NCBI GenBank assembly: GCA_025716815.1
Contig: JAIXMN010000023.1
Coordinates: 248,001-312,000 of the forward strand
Direction of reading: 5' to 3'
Length of the DNA: 64,000 nt
DNA from: Dichotomocladium elegans
Taxonomy: Eukaryota; Mucoromycota; Mucoromycetes; Mucorales; Lichtheimiaceae
Below, piece after piece: positions 40,328-53,156 of this stretch (positions are counted from its first letter, which is position 1; each line of letters opens with the position of its first letter). Position numbers and translations under genes: made by a program. The notes below the pieces were generated by a model, which searched no databases, was not told the origin of the DNA, and worked only from the letters and a program-made list of their open reading frames with translations.

Positions 40328-42462
40328 TCACTGCATACGCTGCTCTATCGCTTGCTGAGCTAATGCACGAAGAGAAAAAAGATCGATCTTTCCAACGGAT
40401 GTTCGTGGCAACTGCTCCAACACTTCAACTCCTCCATCAAGATGCATAAACTTTTCTGGCACTCGTTCATCGACATAGTCAATAAATGCAGCAGGAGAAA
40501 ACGCACCAACAGCATCCGTATCTCGAAGGACAATGTACGCCCGCGGAAACTCGTAGCAGTGCTTGGTACTAAATGCACCTACCACTGCACACTCCTTGAT
40601 TCCGTCGTAAGTCATCTATTATATGTCACTCGTTGGCTTTGATGTCATATGCAGCATTCTCTTTCATCCTCCACATACAATAACATCTTCAACGCAGCGA
40701 GAAGCAAACTAGTGATGCACGCAAAAGAGACGTTAATGCGCTGTAGAACAAGGTGAGCCTTACATAAGAATACCTACATATCTGTATTGTGTCTTGATCG
40801 TATCTGATTTACGACCGAGAAAGTAGAACTCGCCTTTGTCATTCATTGTAAAAATATCGCTTGTGTGATAGTATCCATCCTTGTCAAATGCTTGGGCTGT
40901 CTTGGCAGGGTCGTTGAAATAACCCTTCATTTGGATGGTGAATTAGATTGGTTTAATTCAATCACGTATTACCTACCTTAGCCAGCATTGGGTGTTTGAC
41001 CCACAATTCTCCTTCCTTTCCTTCAGGGACCTCTGCCGTTCCATAGATAAAGCCAAGTCATTACATCTCCTTTGCGTGAATAAATATATATGTATCACCT
41101 TTGCCATGATCATCCACGAGTTTGACATGGAACTCTCTTTCTTGTCTTAGCCTACCGCACGCTTCTACAAATGCATTTGCGATCAGCATTGATCTCTTTC
41201 TGGTTCGTACTTTGGGTTTTGGCTCTCGAAGGTACCTCTTGGCTCGTCTCTAATGGCTGCGAATGGTGAAAAAGCCTCGGTCGACCCATAGTGCACAACG
41301 AAAGCGGCCAAGTTCATGTGCTTTAAGAACAATCGTTGTACGTCTGGCCGAATCGCCTGACCTCCTGAGGAAACAAACTTGAGGGACGAAATGTCATACA
41401 TACTTATCATTTCTGGATGATGAGCAATCTGTGTCACAGCCCAGGGCGAAAAGGGTGCCTGTGTGATTTTGTGACGCTCGATAAGCTGCAAAAGCCCGGA
41501 GAGATCGTCTGGCTCTACCACATACTGTCGCAATCCAAGCTGGACAAAAGTCACCATGTTGATGGCTACCGAATATGCATATGCAAAGTGGTTGCCAGTT
41601 ATCGCCCGTGCAGAGATCGACACATTAGGAAAGTATTTCAGGGTCTCCTGCGCCCGCAACACGCCAATCCGCTGTCTGATTCCCACCCCCCCGTTGACTG
41701 TTATTGACATTGATCGGACGTACAGCTCCTAACTACCACTCGGCTACTCACGTAATTGTAACCAGCTTGCGTGGTCCTGAAGAACCGGATGTGCAGACAA
41801 AGAAGGCGGGAGTGTTCGGGTCCACCTTGGGTAGCACGACGTCGTGGGGTCCTTTCAAGTAAATATCAGAAAGTGGCGTAAAGGTGGAGTCTGCTGCGCT
41901 TCCTATGGTCCAGATCGGGGCCTGGTAGCCTTTTGCATGCATTGCCGCAATCACCTTGTCAAGGACATCTACATGTGCAATCACAGCCTTGGGCGCAGCG
42001 AGCGCAAATAGACCTGTAATCTCGGATGTACTAAGGATCTTTGGCACAAGGCAAACGCTGCAGCCTTGATACTCTGATAGTGAACAAAAAGGAACCTCTA
42101 CATCGTTCGTGAGCATTTTACGCGCATACCTGCAGCCATGATTCCGTGGAAGGCTGTTACATACTCTATCTATATAACTAGTTGATATGTCGTCACTTTG
42201 AAGCGGATCACTCTCATATACTCACGTCGTTTGGCGAACAAAGGGCGATTACATCTCCTTCGTTTAAATTGTACGGAGCGCTACGGAGTGCGGATGCCAG
42301 TGTTCGGGTATGCGCCTTGATTGCCTCAAAACTCAGTCCACGGTCGATGTTGTGTGCATCGATCAAGATAGGCTCCGTGTCAGGATAAGGACGCGAAGAA
42401 AGGCTTTCAAACACTAGCTCGTAAATAGTATTAGGCAAGGCCTCCGCTGCAGCGTGGAGCAT
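40328..42462 (-). CDS. AMP-forming acyl-CoA synthetase/ligase (ANL superfamily)
   Basis: Nine exons close in phase: 42226-42462, 42130-42169, 41752-42064, 41236-41675, 41099-41164, 40977-41032, 40778-40924, 40679-40708 and 40328-40615, giving 538 residues. Motifs in order: GDVIALCSPND; the phosphate loop CTSGSSGPRK; VVHYGSTEAFSP (adenine pocket); YYHTSDIFTMND with the ribose-binding Asp; the hinge GRKSDTIKT; and the C-terminal catalytic Lys in RTSVGKID. This makes it an adenylating enzyme of the 4-coumarate-CoA ligase/medium-chain acyl-CoA synthetase type. The substrate cannot be told from sequence. The last residues are QRMQ, not a clear SKL-type peroxisomal signal. The 30-base exon 8 (FASRCVEDVI) is needed to keep the hinge-to-C-domain linker at normal length; skipping it or choosing other acceptors makes the gene look broken. 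Confidence 0.88.
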
Positions 42463-43858
42463 GTTAAATGTAAGAGGAAGAAGTTGTATACAAACAAGCA
42501 TCAAGCGATGGATTAAATACGCGGAGATACGACTGCCTGCATGGTGGCGATCAATCCATCAGACAAAAACTCAGACGCATTATGGGAACAGGTCAACTCA
42601 CTGGATCAAGCGTGTGATCGCGCATTTACATCATCTTCTTGTTCGCTTTGGACCATTTTCCATATGGCTGCTAGGTGCGAGGCAAATACGCGCGATCGTA
42701 TGTGCCCTGCAGGATCGCATCAGATTCTATCTGTCAAGTCGACTACTAAGCCAAACCTTCAAATCGGATGGTCAGACCTGGTTTCCACTAAGGCATCGTA
42801 GTACATACGCACAATACAACATCGCCGACTGTCTTCCTTTTCACCTCTAGCCTTTCTTGGTAGTAGGCGCCTGGAAGCTTTGACTGGGTATTGGAGAAAC
42901 CTTACTGCTACTGGGCCATGAAGGATGTAAATCATGATCAAAAGGTATCTATATCACGATGTTGAGAAATGCCTCTCTGGACATGTCTACTACATGCATA
43001 GACTTACTGTAACTTGAGCATCTACGGCGAATAAACATAGGATGGATTACGCGTCAACCTTATTTTAAGCCCCTGGACGTAATAAAGCTTTGTAGCGTAG
43101 AAGACCGTGGCAGATGATGGCGTTTATATACCCGTTGCACTTTGTTATCTCTGGTGCATTCAAACACCAACATAAAAACTGACCTCATCATAATCAGTGT
43201 ACGCAGTGTGGTTGCATACGGAAGTCGCTACCTTCATCTGGATATCTGTTTTTTATTTAGATTTTCCCTAGTAAGAAGATCAGATGTATCGTTGCAAGAT
43301 AGATCACGCAGGTATTTTGTGCGGAAACAAAATCACTGAAGAGATGACGTCTTTCTCAGCAATGACACGATATTGGCCATCTTAGTAAAGATGATTTATT
43401 TTTATAGAGGTTGACTTCGCCGATGTTTTTGTGCTACGTTAGATTCTCAACAACCTGCAGCCTCTGAATTGGGTAAACGCCACTTTTCATTCTGGAAGAT
43501 TGTGTATGAAAGATGGCCATTTGGAAATGGTATGAATTGCATCTAGTGTGATTGAACTGCGCGGAAGTTCAGCCGCCTGCGCAGAAGCAGATAGATTCGA
43601 TAGATGTATGAACATTGGTTTGGACTTTGGGGGGGGTTGCTAAAGTACGGGAGAAATTTACGGCACTCTATGCATGCATCTGTAATTTGGAGAGGATTAT
43701 GTTGTGAACCACAAGGCTGGCTCTTGAGTGACCAGTTGTTTCATTCTGCTGGTATAATAACCTTCCTTTCTTTGTTAACCATTCGGCTAGACTATTTCTC
43801 CCCTGTGTCTGTTTAGCTATTGTGATTATATCTGGCGCTTTGCATATCACTCTGCCGA
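42463..43858. other. Gene-poor region with transposon fragment
   Basis: No gene is supported. It holds the upstream region of the synthetase gene, a Tc1/mariner fragment at about 43,200-43,425, and the 3' region of the deacetylase-family gene. Confidence 0.45.
43200..43425 (-). mobile_element. Tc1/mariner-like fragment D
   Basis: At base level this resembles 17,890-18,060 in the same orientation: shared blocks include GTTGCAAGATA, CACGCAGGT(A/G)TT, GCGGGAACAAAAT-like and the CAATGACA...TGGCCATCTT(A/T)GTA region. Coding capacity is gone. Confidence 0.5.
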
Positions 43859-45316
43859 TTAGAGAATTGCAAAAGCGAGACCAGCGAGCATCAGCGTCAG
43901 GATAGCCAAATGGGTATCAATGCCATTCGCTGTATTGGGAGCATTCTGAGTGTTGTTCGGTCCGATTTTGCCTTGATTCCGCGTGGCATCTTCTTTCTTG
44001 GCATCCTCAATCACGCTTTGGTCTACCATGTTCTGACCTTGGTGATATCCTGAGGAGTTAAATGAAAACTTATCTCCAACATATTCAAGACTCTCCGCAG
44101 CTTTTGTTAAGTGTCGTGCTCAGTTAGTAAGTCGAATCCCTTTTCTAGATCAATCTCTTTTTTCTTTTCCTCACATTTTTTATATGGTTTAGGGTCATTC
44201 AGACACCCATCTAAACGGACCATGGTATAACCCTCGTCTGAAATGGCATTGATCATGGTAGGTACAGTCGATGTTTTGGTGGTTCCAGGCATATCGTACT
44301 GAATGGAAATAAAGGATCCTTTGGCATCATATGTCTCCTTATAACTGCGGAAGGCGTTTCGATACACCTCATCTACTGGCTTGTGTGCGTAATCCTGGCT
44401 GTCTAGATTGTAGCCGACTAGTACAAAGCCTAGCTGTTTCATCATATTCTCGGTCCGCGTGTCCTCGGGATCAGTGTAATGCAACCGCACATATTTAGGG
44501 GACACTTTGATTAGCGTCTCGATAATGTGTGCCTTTTCCAAGATATCACGTTTGAGTTCTTCATCTGTCAGTTTAGACGAATCATCGTTCTTCACTCGGT
44601 ATGTCATTCCAATCAGATGGCCTGCGTTGTAAGTATTTTGGACCACCATGGCATATTGCTGGGTATATAGCCTATAACATTCGAATAGTATCTTTCATGA
44701 ATTTCTTTCTTTCATTTTCATTACCCTTGTGTCACTTACCAAGAGGCATTGACGAAGAAGTTAGCGCGCGCGTCAGCGTGATTCAGCTGCCGAACAATGC
44801 TTGCAGTCGCGTCGCTTGGTCCCTCACTCTATAAAAAAAATATTGTACAGCTGATGAGTAAGTGAACAGCTAACGTACTATGCTATTCATAATGATCTAA
44901 ATAAACATACATAAGTAACAGCAATCTGGCCTTGCGTTCTACAGCTGGTAATTTGAGGAACCGGTGGTAGAGCAGGAGAAGGGTTGCCCTTGGTGCTGGC
45001 ATCCGCTTGAACTTTCGTAGGTTCGTTGGGGTCCTCTTCAAGTACCTCTTGATCCTCCTGCTGATCATTGGATCCAGGTGTTAATGCTTCTATGGTACGG
45101 GATAATGTGGTGATTAGCAGAACCGATGCATCGGAATAATAGAAGTGAACGGATGAATCCTACTCTTGTTCTCAATAATGCCGTCTTGCGTAGTGCTCAC
45201 GTCTTTTAGCAATTGGTCGTGATTAGCGGCCATGTTGCTAACACTATCAACGGTGCTGTCGCTGTTACTGAGACTGGTACTGCCGCTAACGGTATCGGTA
45301 CTGGTACTGGCACTGG

Positions 45317-45354
<38 letters not shown>

Positions 45355-45587
45355 ATCTGAGAAATCGCCACACCAATTCGATCGATTGTACTGAAAACCT
45401 CGCCTGCATGTGATTTGTCATGTTCAACCGCCGCCATGCCTGAGCTACTTGTCACATCGCTGTTGCCTAATGTCCCCAAAACCTGTATGTCTGATCGGAC
45501 GTTTGCCAGGGCGTATTGTTGACTGCAGAATACAGCAAGACATAGGAGTAAATGTGTTATACTGAAGTATGCTTTGACAACCTGCAT
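43859..45587 (-). CDS. GPI-anchored chitin-deacetylase-family protein, catalytic residues lost
   Basis: Five exons close in phase: 45164-45587, 44911-45089, 44740-44828, 44175-44671 and 43859-44100, giving 476 residues. A signal peptide (VKAYFSITHLLLCLAVFCSQQYALA) is followed by a Ser/Thr-rich region with a (Ser)12 run, a Pro-rich linker, then a polysaccharide-deacetylase (NodB) fold. The C-terminus is hydrophobic (HLAILTLMLAGLAFAIL) after NTANG, as expected for a GPI anchor. Where active chitin deacetylases have TYDDGPS this protein has TYSEGPS, where they have the H(S/T)xxSH metal motif it has GHLIGMTYRV, and RPPYG is RLHYTD. It therefore probably lacks metal-dependent deacetylase activity and may act as a chitin-binding or wall-structural protein. 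The final intron was placed from a TACTAAC bran­ch site; an apparent earlier stop lies inside it. Confidence 0.85.
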
Positions 45588-48500
45588 TGTCGAGTTGCTG
45601 TATTAATGAAAGTAATCTGTGTGTGCGTGCTAGTATGTTATAGTAAAAAACAAAGGGAGAGAAAGAGAGTAACGGAGAGAAAGAAAAGAAGGACCAATCC
45701 CTGTCTACCTGACAGCCCATATTCGCACATGCACTCTCTCTGTCTCTCTCTCCTCGTAGGCCTTTGTATGAGCACGTGTGTGTAATTGTAAAAGATAGGA
45801 AAATTTGTCTTCGCATTCCTATCTGGTTGACACTTTAATAGTCCCATAGTGATGGAATGGAGAACAAAGCCCTGGTGATGTCATGTCGCGTTTTCATTAA
45901 ATATACGATAGCATGATCTACAAAAGATAGTAAAAACTTAACCAATCCTGCATGAGAAGATCTTTCGAGGCAAAAAGCTGTAAAAAAAAAACAGAAGCCA
46001 TATTTCAAGATACGCCTCTGGATAACGCATCCGCGTCGGTAAGCATTTTGCAGTTTAAAAATGCACTGGCACGGAAAATTATTACCGTCATTGCGAACGT
46101 TTCGACTTTAGCAGCTGACTGGTAGTAACACGAAGTACGTACTTGGCCCGGAAGATATTCTTTTCCATACATGGAAGATATACAGTTGTCCATTTGTACG
46201 AAAAAAAGAGATGGAATTACATGGCCTTGTAAAAAAAAATCTGCAGAAGAAAGATGCGCACACGAAGCTCTTTGATAAAAGTTCGTTCCGGCCGCCCAAT
46301 GTACCTTCTTAAGCCTGAATAGGTAGTATATACTTGACCTAGGCCACATCAAGCGTGTAGAAGAATTGAACATGATGTCAAAAGACTGCGCCATGCAAAT
46401 CTAGGCCTGGTAGCCACTGAAGGCAGAGCGTACACCATTCAAGTACCAGAATATTTGTAGTATGCTAGCATCTTGGATAGAAACTGAAATGATAGAAGGC
46501 CATTAGTGCTGCGATCGGTCAATCTTTTTTTACACTTGCTGAGCATTATTAACTGTGCAGAGAAGCTTACTTTGGTGAATATAATCCATATAAATAGCGA
46601 ATCGACGCCGTCACATCGGCGAGGATAGCGATCTATCTACCACGCGTTGAAGCAGATAGTAAAAGCTTCAGGATCGATAAAGCAAGCAAGAGGCACATTA
46701 AATAATATGATCTCTCGTCACTGATAATAGTCGCAATTCGCCAACTCAACTGGCCCATTCTCGTTAAATAACGATATCCATTTCAATACAATTACTTCTG
46801 GATGTCTTTATTGCTCTAAAACCTATAATGGTGTACTGGATCGACGGTTGACACAAATTTACTGGAAATAAAAGCCATGTATGCGTACCCGTGCCAAGCA
46901 TTATCTTGTCTTCCCTACTTTCGGGCCGCATGCAAAGATCGATTCCGCAGAGAATTTGGTACCAGCCATATTTTCGAAGAACAATATTAGCAAATGGTAA
47001 CTTCGAGCATATTCTCTCAAGAATGTGAGCTACGCAAGCGAGCATTGGGTGACCTCCGCACATATAAATGATGGTGAGTTGCGCAACGTTCAACCATTTG
47101 GCAAAGACGATTGATTGAAAATGACCTGGCGCATCTTGGTTTGGTTAACCTGCTCAATGAAGATAAGGGCATGACTGAGGAACGTGCCATGGAGAAAGAT
47201 GGTTGCTCAATTTAAGTATACTTGCATATTCTATTAATACAATTATAGGCTCAGTCTGAACAGAATTGTGAATATGATGAGTTTAGAAATGGTGTCGCTT
47301 TATAAGAGAATATCGCAAACCAGCATTCAAACAAGATTTTGGCTGAGGCCAATCGAATGGACATGGGCAACGTTGAAGGAATGAATGACGAAGCGTGCGT
47401 CATATTCAACAAACTCCTCTGTGATCATCATGGCATCGATGAGCTTTTAGTAGCTCTATAGAGTCTCCAATGTAATTACTGTAAGAAGAAGCAAAGCAAC
47501 TCAAAGGCATACTGCATGCTCAGTATGCTTGAACCAATGTAAATACGAGTAGGGATAATGAGCGATGCGCTTGCTAAGTATCTCTTTGAATAGTGCCTGT
47601 GTTGTAGAGAGATGGGAGGAGCCCGAAGGACACGAGTGAGTGGACCTATTACCGAAGATTTGCAGATTTTGGAACCGTTGTTTTCCAAATCTCAGATCAC
47701 GATATCCGACTAAGTTTTCAGGAGTCAGGAATGGTCGATAATAGCTAATAGGAACAAAGTGGTAAGCCGGCTTCCAACTGTTCAAAATATTTCATCGAAA
47801 TGAGCAAGTCCGTCTCCCCACCAATCGACATGATCGCGTCATTTATCCGGAAGAGCGATCTTGTGTTGACGTACGAGGATCCAAAGAAGGTCCAGATTTT
47901 GATGAATGAATGGAAGCGATCTGTGGTGCAAGAGGATATCAAGATTAAGCAGCAGGCTAAAAATTCCAGACAAATGCACAAATCCTAAAATACCACACCA
48001 ATCGATATAGCGGGTAACGTCGTGAGGACTATTTTCATGGATTTTGTTGGTGAGTCGTATGAACAGTGACAGATGCCAGTGGCTACAGCTATACTCAAAT
48101 ATTGTGGCTTCATGCAACGTAGGATATTTGTATGGCGTCAAAAAAGTCGATGGATATTTCATCGCAAAGCATCTTTATCTTATCCTTGTCCCGGTGGACT
48201 TCTGCCATTTACCGGAAGCAAAAAAAACAATGGACACTTTGTTCAGATCAAAGATCATTCCATTTGCTGTGATCATGTCGTGAATGTCTTTGTTTGGCTA
48301 ATTTATTTATCTGTACTAGTCTTACTTGCTCGTCATTTCGCAACAACTCAAAAATGCAATACGTGCTCAGGATATAGCAGCAACGATGACGTTTTGCCTG
48401 GGTTGAAAAGGGCAGACAGCAAAGAACAATTCATTCACGCGCTTTTCGTGGTGCCCAGAACAAAACGCAACTCGATGTCGATATCAGAAGCATAGTCAAG

Positions 48501-48985
48501 AATTTGTTTTCCCATGCAGTCATCACTTTATCATATCTTGTCATACCATAGCTTGCTTATGCATCATAAATCCTTACATCCTTGGGCATATCCTCCTGGC
48601 CTTTTCATGATGTAATAAAACCGAAATATGGTAATTCCAACGGGATTTCGTTCCTTTTCGATTGGTTCTGACGGGGTCTGAGGTTCTGGTTTTTGTTGGT
48701 TTTTGTTGAATTAACATTGAGATTCCGCGAGCATTTCGGTTTTCCCATTGGCCAAAATGGTCCTTTCTTGGAGTTGCCTGTGGTGGGTATTTTCTTTAGT
48801 CCCTGATCATCCCCTTCGACCAATAGTCTTTTTATCTTTGCAACCTTCACATGTGCCTCCATAAGTGCAACTGAAGGGGTTGCAGGTCGAGCCACGTGGC
48901 AAAGACGTGGTCATTCCCCCCCCCAAAAAAAAAAAATTGGATGGCATGCATCAAAAGTGATATTGTCTATTCTTTTGACCCGTTG
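45588..48985. other. Gene-poor, repeat-rich region, 3.4 kb
   Basis: The first 300 bases are the upstream region of the deacetylase-family gene. The rest has short frames only. Between about 47,700 and 48,500 plus-strand frames in succession (starting MSKSVSPPIDMIASF and later GFMQRRIFVWRQKSRW) look like pieces of one decayed coding sequence, but I cannot place the family. Confidence 0.4.
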
Positions 48986-50826
48986 AAGCGCTGGAACAAT
49001 GATCGCGAACAAATGGCGGATAATTATTTCTTCGAGTTCCGACGGATCCATAATATGTCCCAATGACCAGAACCTGCAGCAACAAGATCTAGATGCCATC
49101 TATCAGTGCACTCTTGGTGCCACTGATTCGATCATGCGAGCATCAGGTCGCCGACTCTCGGATTTTCCGACCCTGCCCCACGAGTGCCAAGACATTCTCG
49201 AAGAGTCCATGTCACCAACCCAGGTTCTGATCCATGCCGAATATACGCAGTATGACCAGTACGAACAAGCCCTCTGAAATACCGAACTGGTCCGCACTCT
49301 GAGTGATGACCAGAGAGCTGCGTAACGCCATTACCACGTCGATTGCCAAGCAATCCAGCGACCCCCATGTACCCCGGCTATTCTTCATCAACAGTCCTGG
49401 TGGTACTGGAAAATCTCAAGTGTTCAAGTCTCTCTTGAAATACCTGCGCTCTCAACAGGAGATTGCTTTGCCTGTTGCCTCTTCTGGCATTGCCGCCATC
49501 CTGCTTCCTAGTGGCCACACGGCTCACAGCCGCTTCACGATCCCGGTCGATCCCGACGAAACAAGCACCTGTTGCATCAGCATGACAAGTGCACGCGCCC
49601 ATCTCATTCGACATGTTTCCCTGGTCGTTTGGACTGAGGCTGTTATGGGCGGCAAGTATTCCTTTGAAACCGTAGTCATGACGCTCAAGGACATCATGGG
49701 CGCTGTTAACCATGCTTGTGAGTATGTTCCTTTGGTGGCGAGGTGATGGTCGTTGGTGGCGTTTTTCGACAATTACTTCCTGTTGTTCGGAACAGCATCC
49801 GCCGAGAGATAACGTCTGCGATCATACAAGCTGTTTCTTTTTGGCCTTCAGTTCGTGTGCTTCGCTTGACGATCAACATGCGGGTACGTAATGCTGGACT
49901 TGGGGCTGCTGCCTTTGCGGAACAACTTCTGGCTATAGGTGATGACCGCCCGCCTTATAGCCAAACTATCATGTGCCCAACGCAATGGCGCATAGGATCA
50001 GATGACATCACTGAGCTAATCTACGAGATTTACCCTCGAATTCATTGTCCAAACCCGCAGCCAGAGGACTTTGGCGACTGCGCCATTCTTGCGACTACCA
50101 ACGAGGATATCGATGCCACCAACAGAGCCGCATTCCAGATGTTCCCGGGTGACACTGGAGCGTACAACTCAATGGATCGTATTGCAGACGCTGACGACCT
50201 TGATGCAGCCAATGCACAATATCCCGTCGAGTTCCTTCGCAGTCTAACATGCCCAGGAATTCCTCCACATTGCCTTGACTCGAAGCTCGGAATGCCCTTG
50301 GTTCTGCCCCGCAATCTCGGTCCTGATGCGGGGCTCTGCAATGGAACGAAGCTTTTTGTTGCAGATTTCCTAAGCTGATGCATTGTTGTCAGGCGTATCA
50401 GCGACGGATATCAACCTATGTTCTGCTGAAGGCGAGCTGCCATTTATTCTGCGCCGCCGCCAATTTCCTGGCCGTCCTGCCTTTGCTATGACCATACACA
50501 AAGCTCAAGGGTAGACATTATCACGCCTCAGCGACCCAGTATTTTCGCATGGCCAGTTGTATGTCGCGCTTTCACGTGCATTTCTCTCAGCACGGGTGAG
50601 ACTTCTACAGCAAACGCTGCCTGCCCTGAGATTCTCCTTCCACCACCGCCCACCTCTGTATAAGCCCAACATCACCTATAGTAATTCTATTGTTTCTATG
50701 TCACATTTGTCTACTTCTCCTTTCTATGCCGTATCAGTCCTTTTATGGTTTTGTCAATAAACTATCTTTTTTTGTATCATTCGCAGCCGACGCAACAAAT
50801 CGAGCGGAGCGAGATGTATTGCTAGT
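48986..50826 (+). mobile_element. Helitron relic with PIF1-type helicase
   Basis: The plus strand encodes a broken PIF1-like helicase of the kind fused to Rep in Helitrons. In order: GRRLSDFPTLP, a stop, then LFFINSPGGTGKSQVFKSLL (Walker A), VASSGIAAILLPSGHTAHSRF, a Walker B changed from WDEA to WTEA, a frameshift, VGGVFRQLLPVV where GGDFRQ is usual, LRLTINMR, a stop, then RRRQFPGRPAFAMTIHKAQG followed by TAG, and FSHGQLYVALSRAF. At least three stops and a frameshift make it inactive. The Rep part is absent. A CTAG followed by T at 50822-50826, after a GC-rich CGAGCGGAGCGAG, is a candidate Helitron 3' end. The 5' limit is not visible. Confidence 0.75.
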
Positions 50827-51784
50827 GTGAATTTAATACATACATGGTCTTGATCGTCTATTTGGACTAACCAAACCACTCAAGCACAGCAAGCAAACAG
50901 TCCTTAGTAATGATTAGACCGTATAATTGTACCGACGAGAGACAATAAAATATTATATGTTTCAGATTGATGATGACCGTAGATTACCTTTCCAGCATTG
51001 TATAGGGAGAAAGGTATATTTGTTTCCCCGCTTCTGTCCGTTCTTTCGCTACTGCGTCAATTACATTTTGATGCCATTGTTCGATATGGCAATGAATGGA
51101 AGCCGGTAGAAAGATTTGACTGAGAAGGTAGGATTGATGAGAGCGAAAGGAAGGCTTGTCTATTCATACTCACCAAATGGAGGTACAAAATTGACGTCAT
51201 TGAGTGTGACACAAAGATCGCCATGTCGCATGAACAATCTATAGTCAGCGTTCCACGCCAACTACTTTTTATTTTTCATTTTCATTATTTAAAATTCATG
51301 TTCCTTTCTTTACTTGACCCAGAAATAAGAACGAACAGAAAAAGGGCGATGGATGGCCAGTCCGATCGCCCAAAAACAAACAAAATGGAAAAGGGGGGAC
51401 ACATTTTCCACAGTTGATTACAACCTTTCCAAAATGGTAAAAGTTGAACAACGGCAATAGTATCCAAAAAAGCTAAACAATGAAAAAAATGGATGAGGGT
51501 CTCCAGAAGTTGGAAAATGGCCTTTATTTATAGTTTTTCTTTCATGCTCAGACGGTAATGTGACCTGTGACTTTCCCTCTGATCAATTGATTATCGATCT
51601 CCTAGTCAAATGACAACGGGCGAGCGCTTTCCACCCGCCCCCAAAACCCCCGTGGGTAACCTCCCCTGTCCCTCCGTGGATAAGGCATCCAGCAACATGT
51701 TTTATGATCGGCGTAATGGTCTATCTTCCTCTCGCGCTTTACACTTTTCAAGCAGCTCGGACGCCCGGGCTCCGAAACTCAGAC

Positions 51785-52225
51785 ATTTACCTACAAAAAT
51801 ATGGGGGGAATGCTGCCATTAGAATCAGCATAAGAATGCAGCAATGAAAGTTAGGAATGGCGCGTATACGAAAGTTATAAGACTAAGTTATCAGCCTCCC
51901 GACTTCCTAAGCACGAAGGGCTGGAGCTTGAGCTGTTGCCATCACTTGGAAGCGTCGGTGGCGTCAAAAAGTCCGCATCCGTGAAAGCAATGGGGCAGAC
52001 GATCAAAATGGACAAGATCTTCACTGGAACGTAAAAGTGTCCTTTAAATATACTTGGCTTTTTCATGAACAACACAGATCCCTATTTGTTTCCTCTACGT
52101 TTACGCTGTCCTGGGACGCTTCCGCTCTGTTCTGCCAAAGACTTGAACAGCGCGTGCATGAAAGAGCGTGACTGTAAGCGGGGCTATGGGTGTGAGTTGG
52201 GTAAACCGGATACGATAGACATCAG
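51785..52225 (+). repeat. Dispersed repeat of about 430 bp, copy 2
   Basis: Co-linear with 9,685-10,115, same orientation. Here the plus strand has a 66-codon frame (52065-52265) with a Cys-rich stretch (CSAKDLNSACMKERDCKRGYGC), and the minus strand has a frame (51875-52075) with a hydrophobic start (VPVKILSILIVCPIAF); neither survives in the other copy. Confidence 0.6.
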
Positions 52226-53116
52226 TGAGAGCTGTGCATGGCCGATAGCCATGGTAGTTGTGTAAACTGATTCCTGCTGGTGGAATAACAAATGCATTCA
52301 TGGGCCAATGACGCAACGACGATTATGTCGATTGCCCAGAGATTTATGGTAATTGCATCCCACTCCGCGATTTCTTTTATCCATTAGGAAGGCTTCCCTT
52401 GTGGGCTACTTGCATACACGCCACCTAAACCATCGTGAGGGAATCTCTACGAGGATGCGTGGTAGCAATGCACCTATGTCGTAGAGTAGCATCAGCATAC
52501 CTTTGCGCCCTAAGTTCGGCAACTCTCCGGTCGAGAGATGACATGCTATTCAAGGTAAGCTTTGTTTTAAAGGATAAATAATAGCGATTCGGTTATGCTG
52601 ATCAATTATTCTCGCTTCCTTAGTAACTGGACAAGGGCATCGATTCTTGCCAGTAGCTTTTACTCCAGCCAGTCGTTTAAGGAAGTTATGAAGAAAGATC
52701 AATCCATCACGAGATAAAATGCAACGTAGCACATATTTTTCCATTTATACATTGGCAGGTGTCTTCTCTTTCGACCACATCACTGGATATATCGTGTTAT
52801 TAGAAAAGGTGTTCTCGTCAATAAAAGTAATATCAAATGTATATTGTTGCATATGGAGTTCTACATACTCCCCATAAAGTTGGGAATATGACTTCATAGG
52901 GACGTTCTTCTAGCTTTTACTTTATTTTCAAAAATAAATGTCGTAAACAAGATAAAATAATGTCGTGCAAAATACAAAAAAAATGTCGCGTAGAATTGTA
53001 TAAAGTTGTCGTATTAGTAGGTAAAAAGATTTCGCATCCATGGATTAAAACCTGTTAGTCAACAGAAAAAACTGCTCCTCCATACGCTTTAACTTACACT
53101 CAAGGGCCCCGAAGGA

Positions 53117-53156
53117 CCCAGGAGTTATCCTGGGTAGTCCCGGCGATAACCGGGAC
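53117..53156. repeat. Two adjacent perfect hairpins in a GC-rich island
   Basis: CCCAGGA-GTTA-TCCTGGG (53117-53134) and GTCCCGG-CGATAA-CCGGGAC (53137-53156): two 7-bp perfect stems with 4- and 6-base loops, two bases apart, inside a GC-rich block (about 53,095-53,260) that contrasts with A/T-rich surroundings. Confidence 0.8.

Noticed and set aside
40328..42116. Apparent frameshifts in the acyl-CoA synthetase gene suggesting a pseudogene
   Set aside because: Choosing the acceptor at 41,675 and a 30-base exon at 40,679-40,708 restores one frame through all family motifs, so the gene appears intact.
44107..44175. Premature stop after LLTEHDT in the deacetylase-family gene
   Set aside because: The segment begins GTGAGG, contains TACTAAC and ends AAAG; treating it as an intron joins the frame to a GPI-anchor tail.
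47800..48495. Serial plus-strand frames that may be one decayed gene
   Set aside because: Fragments could not be joined by splice sites and no motif identifies a family; kept as unassigned decayed sequence.
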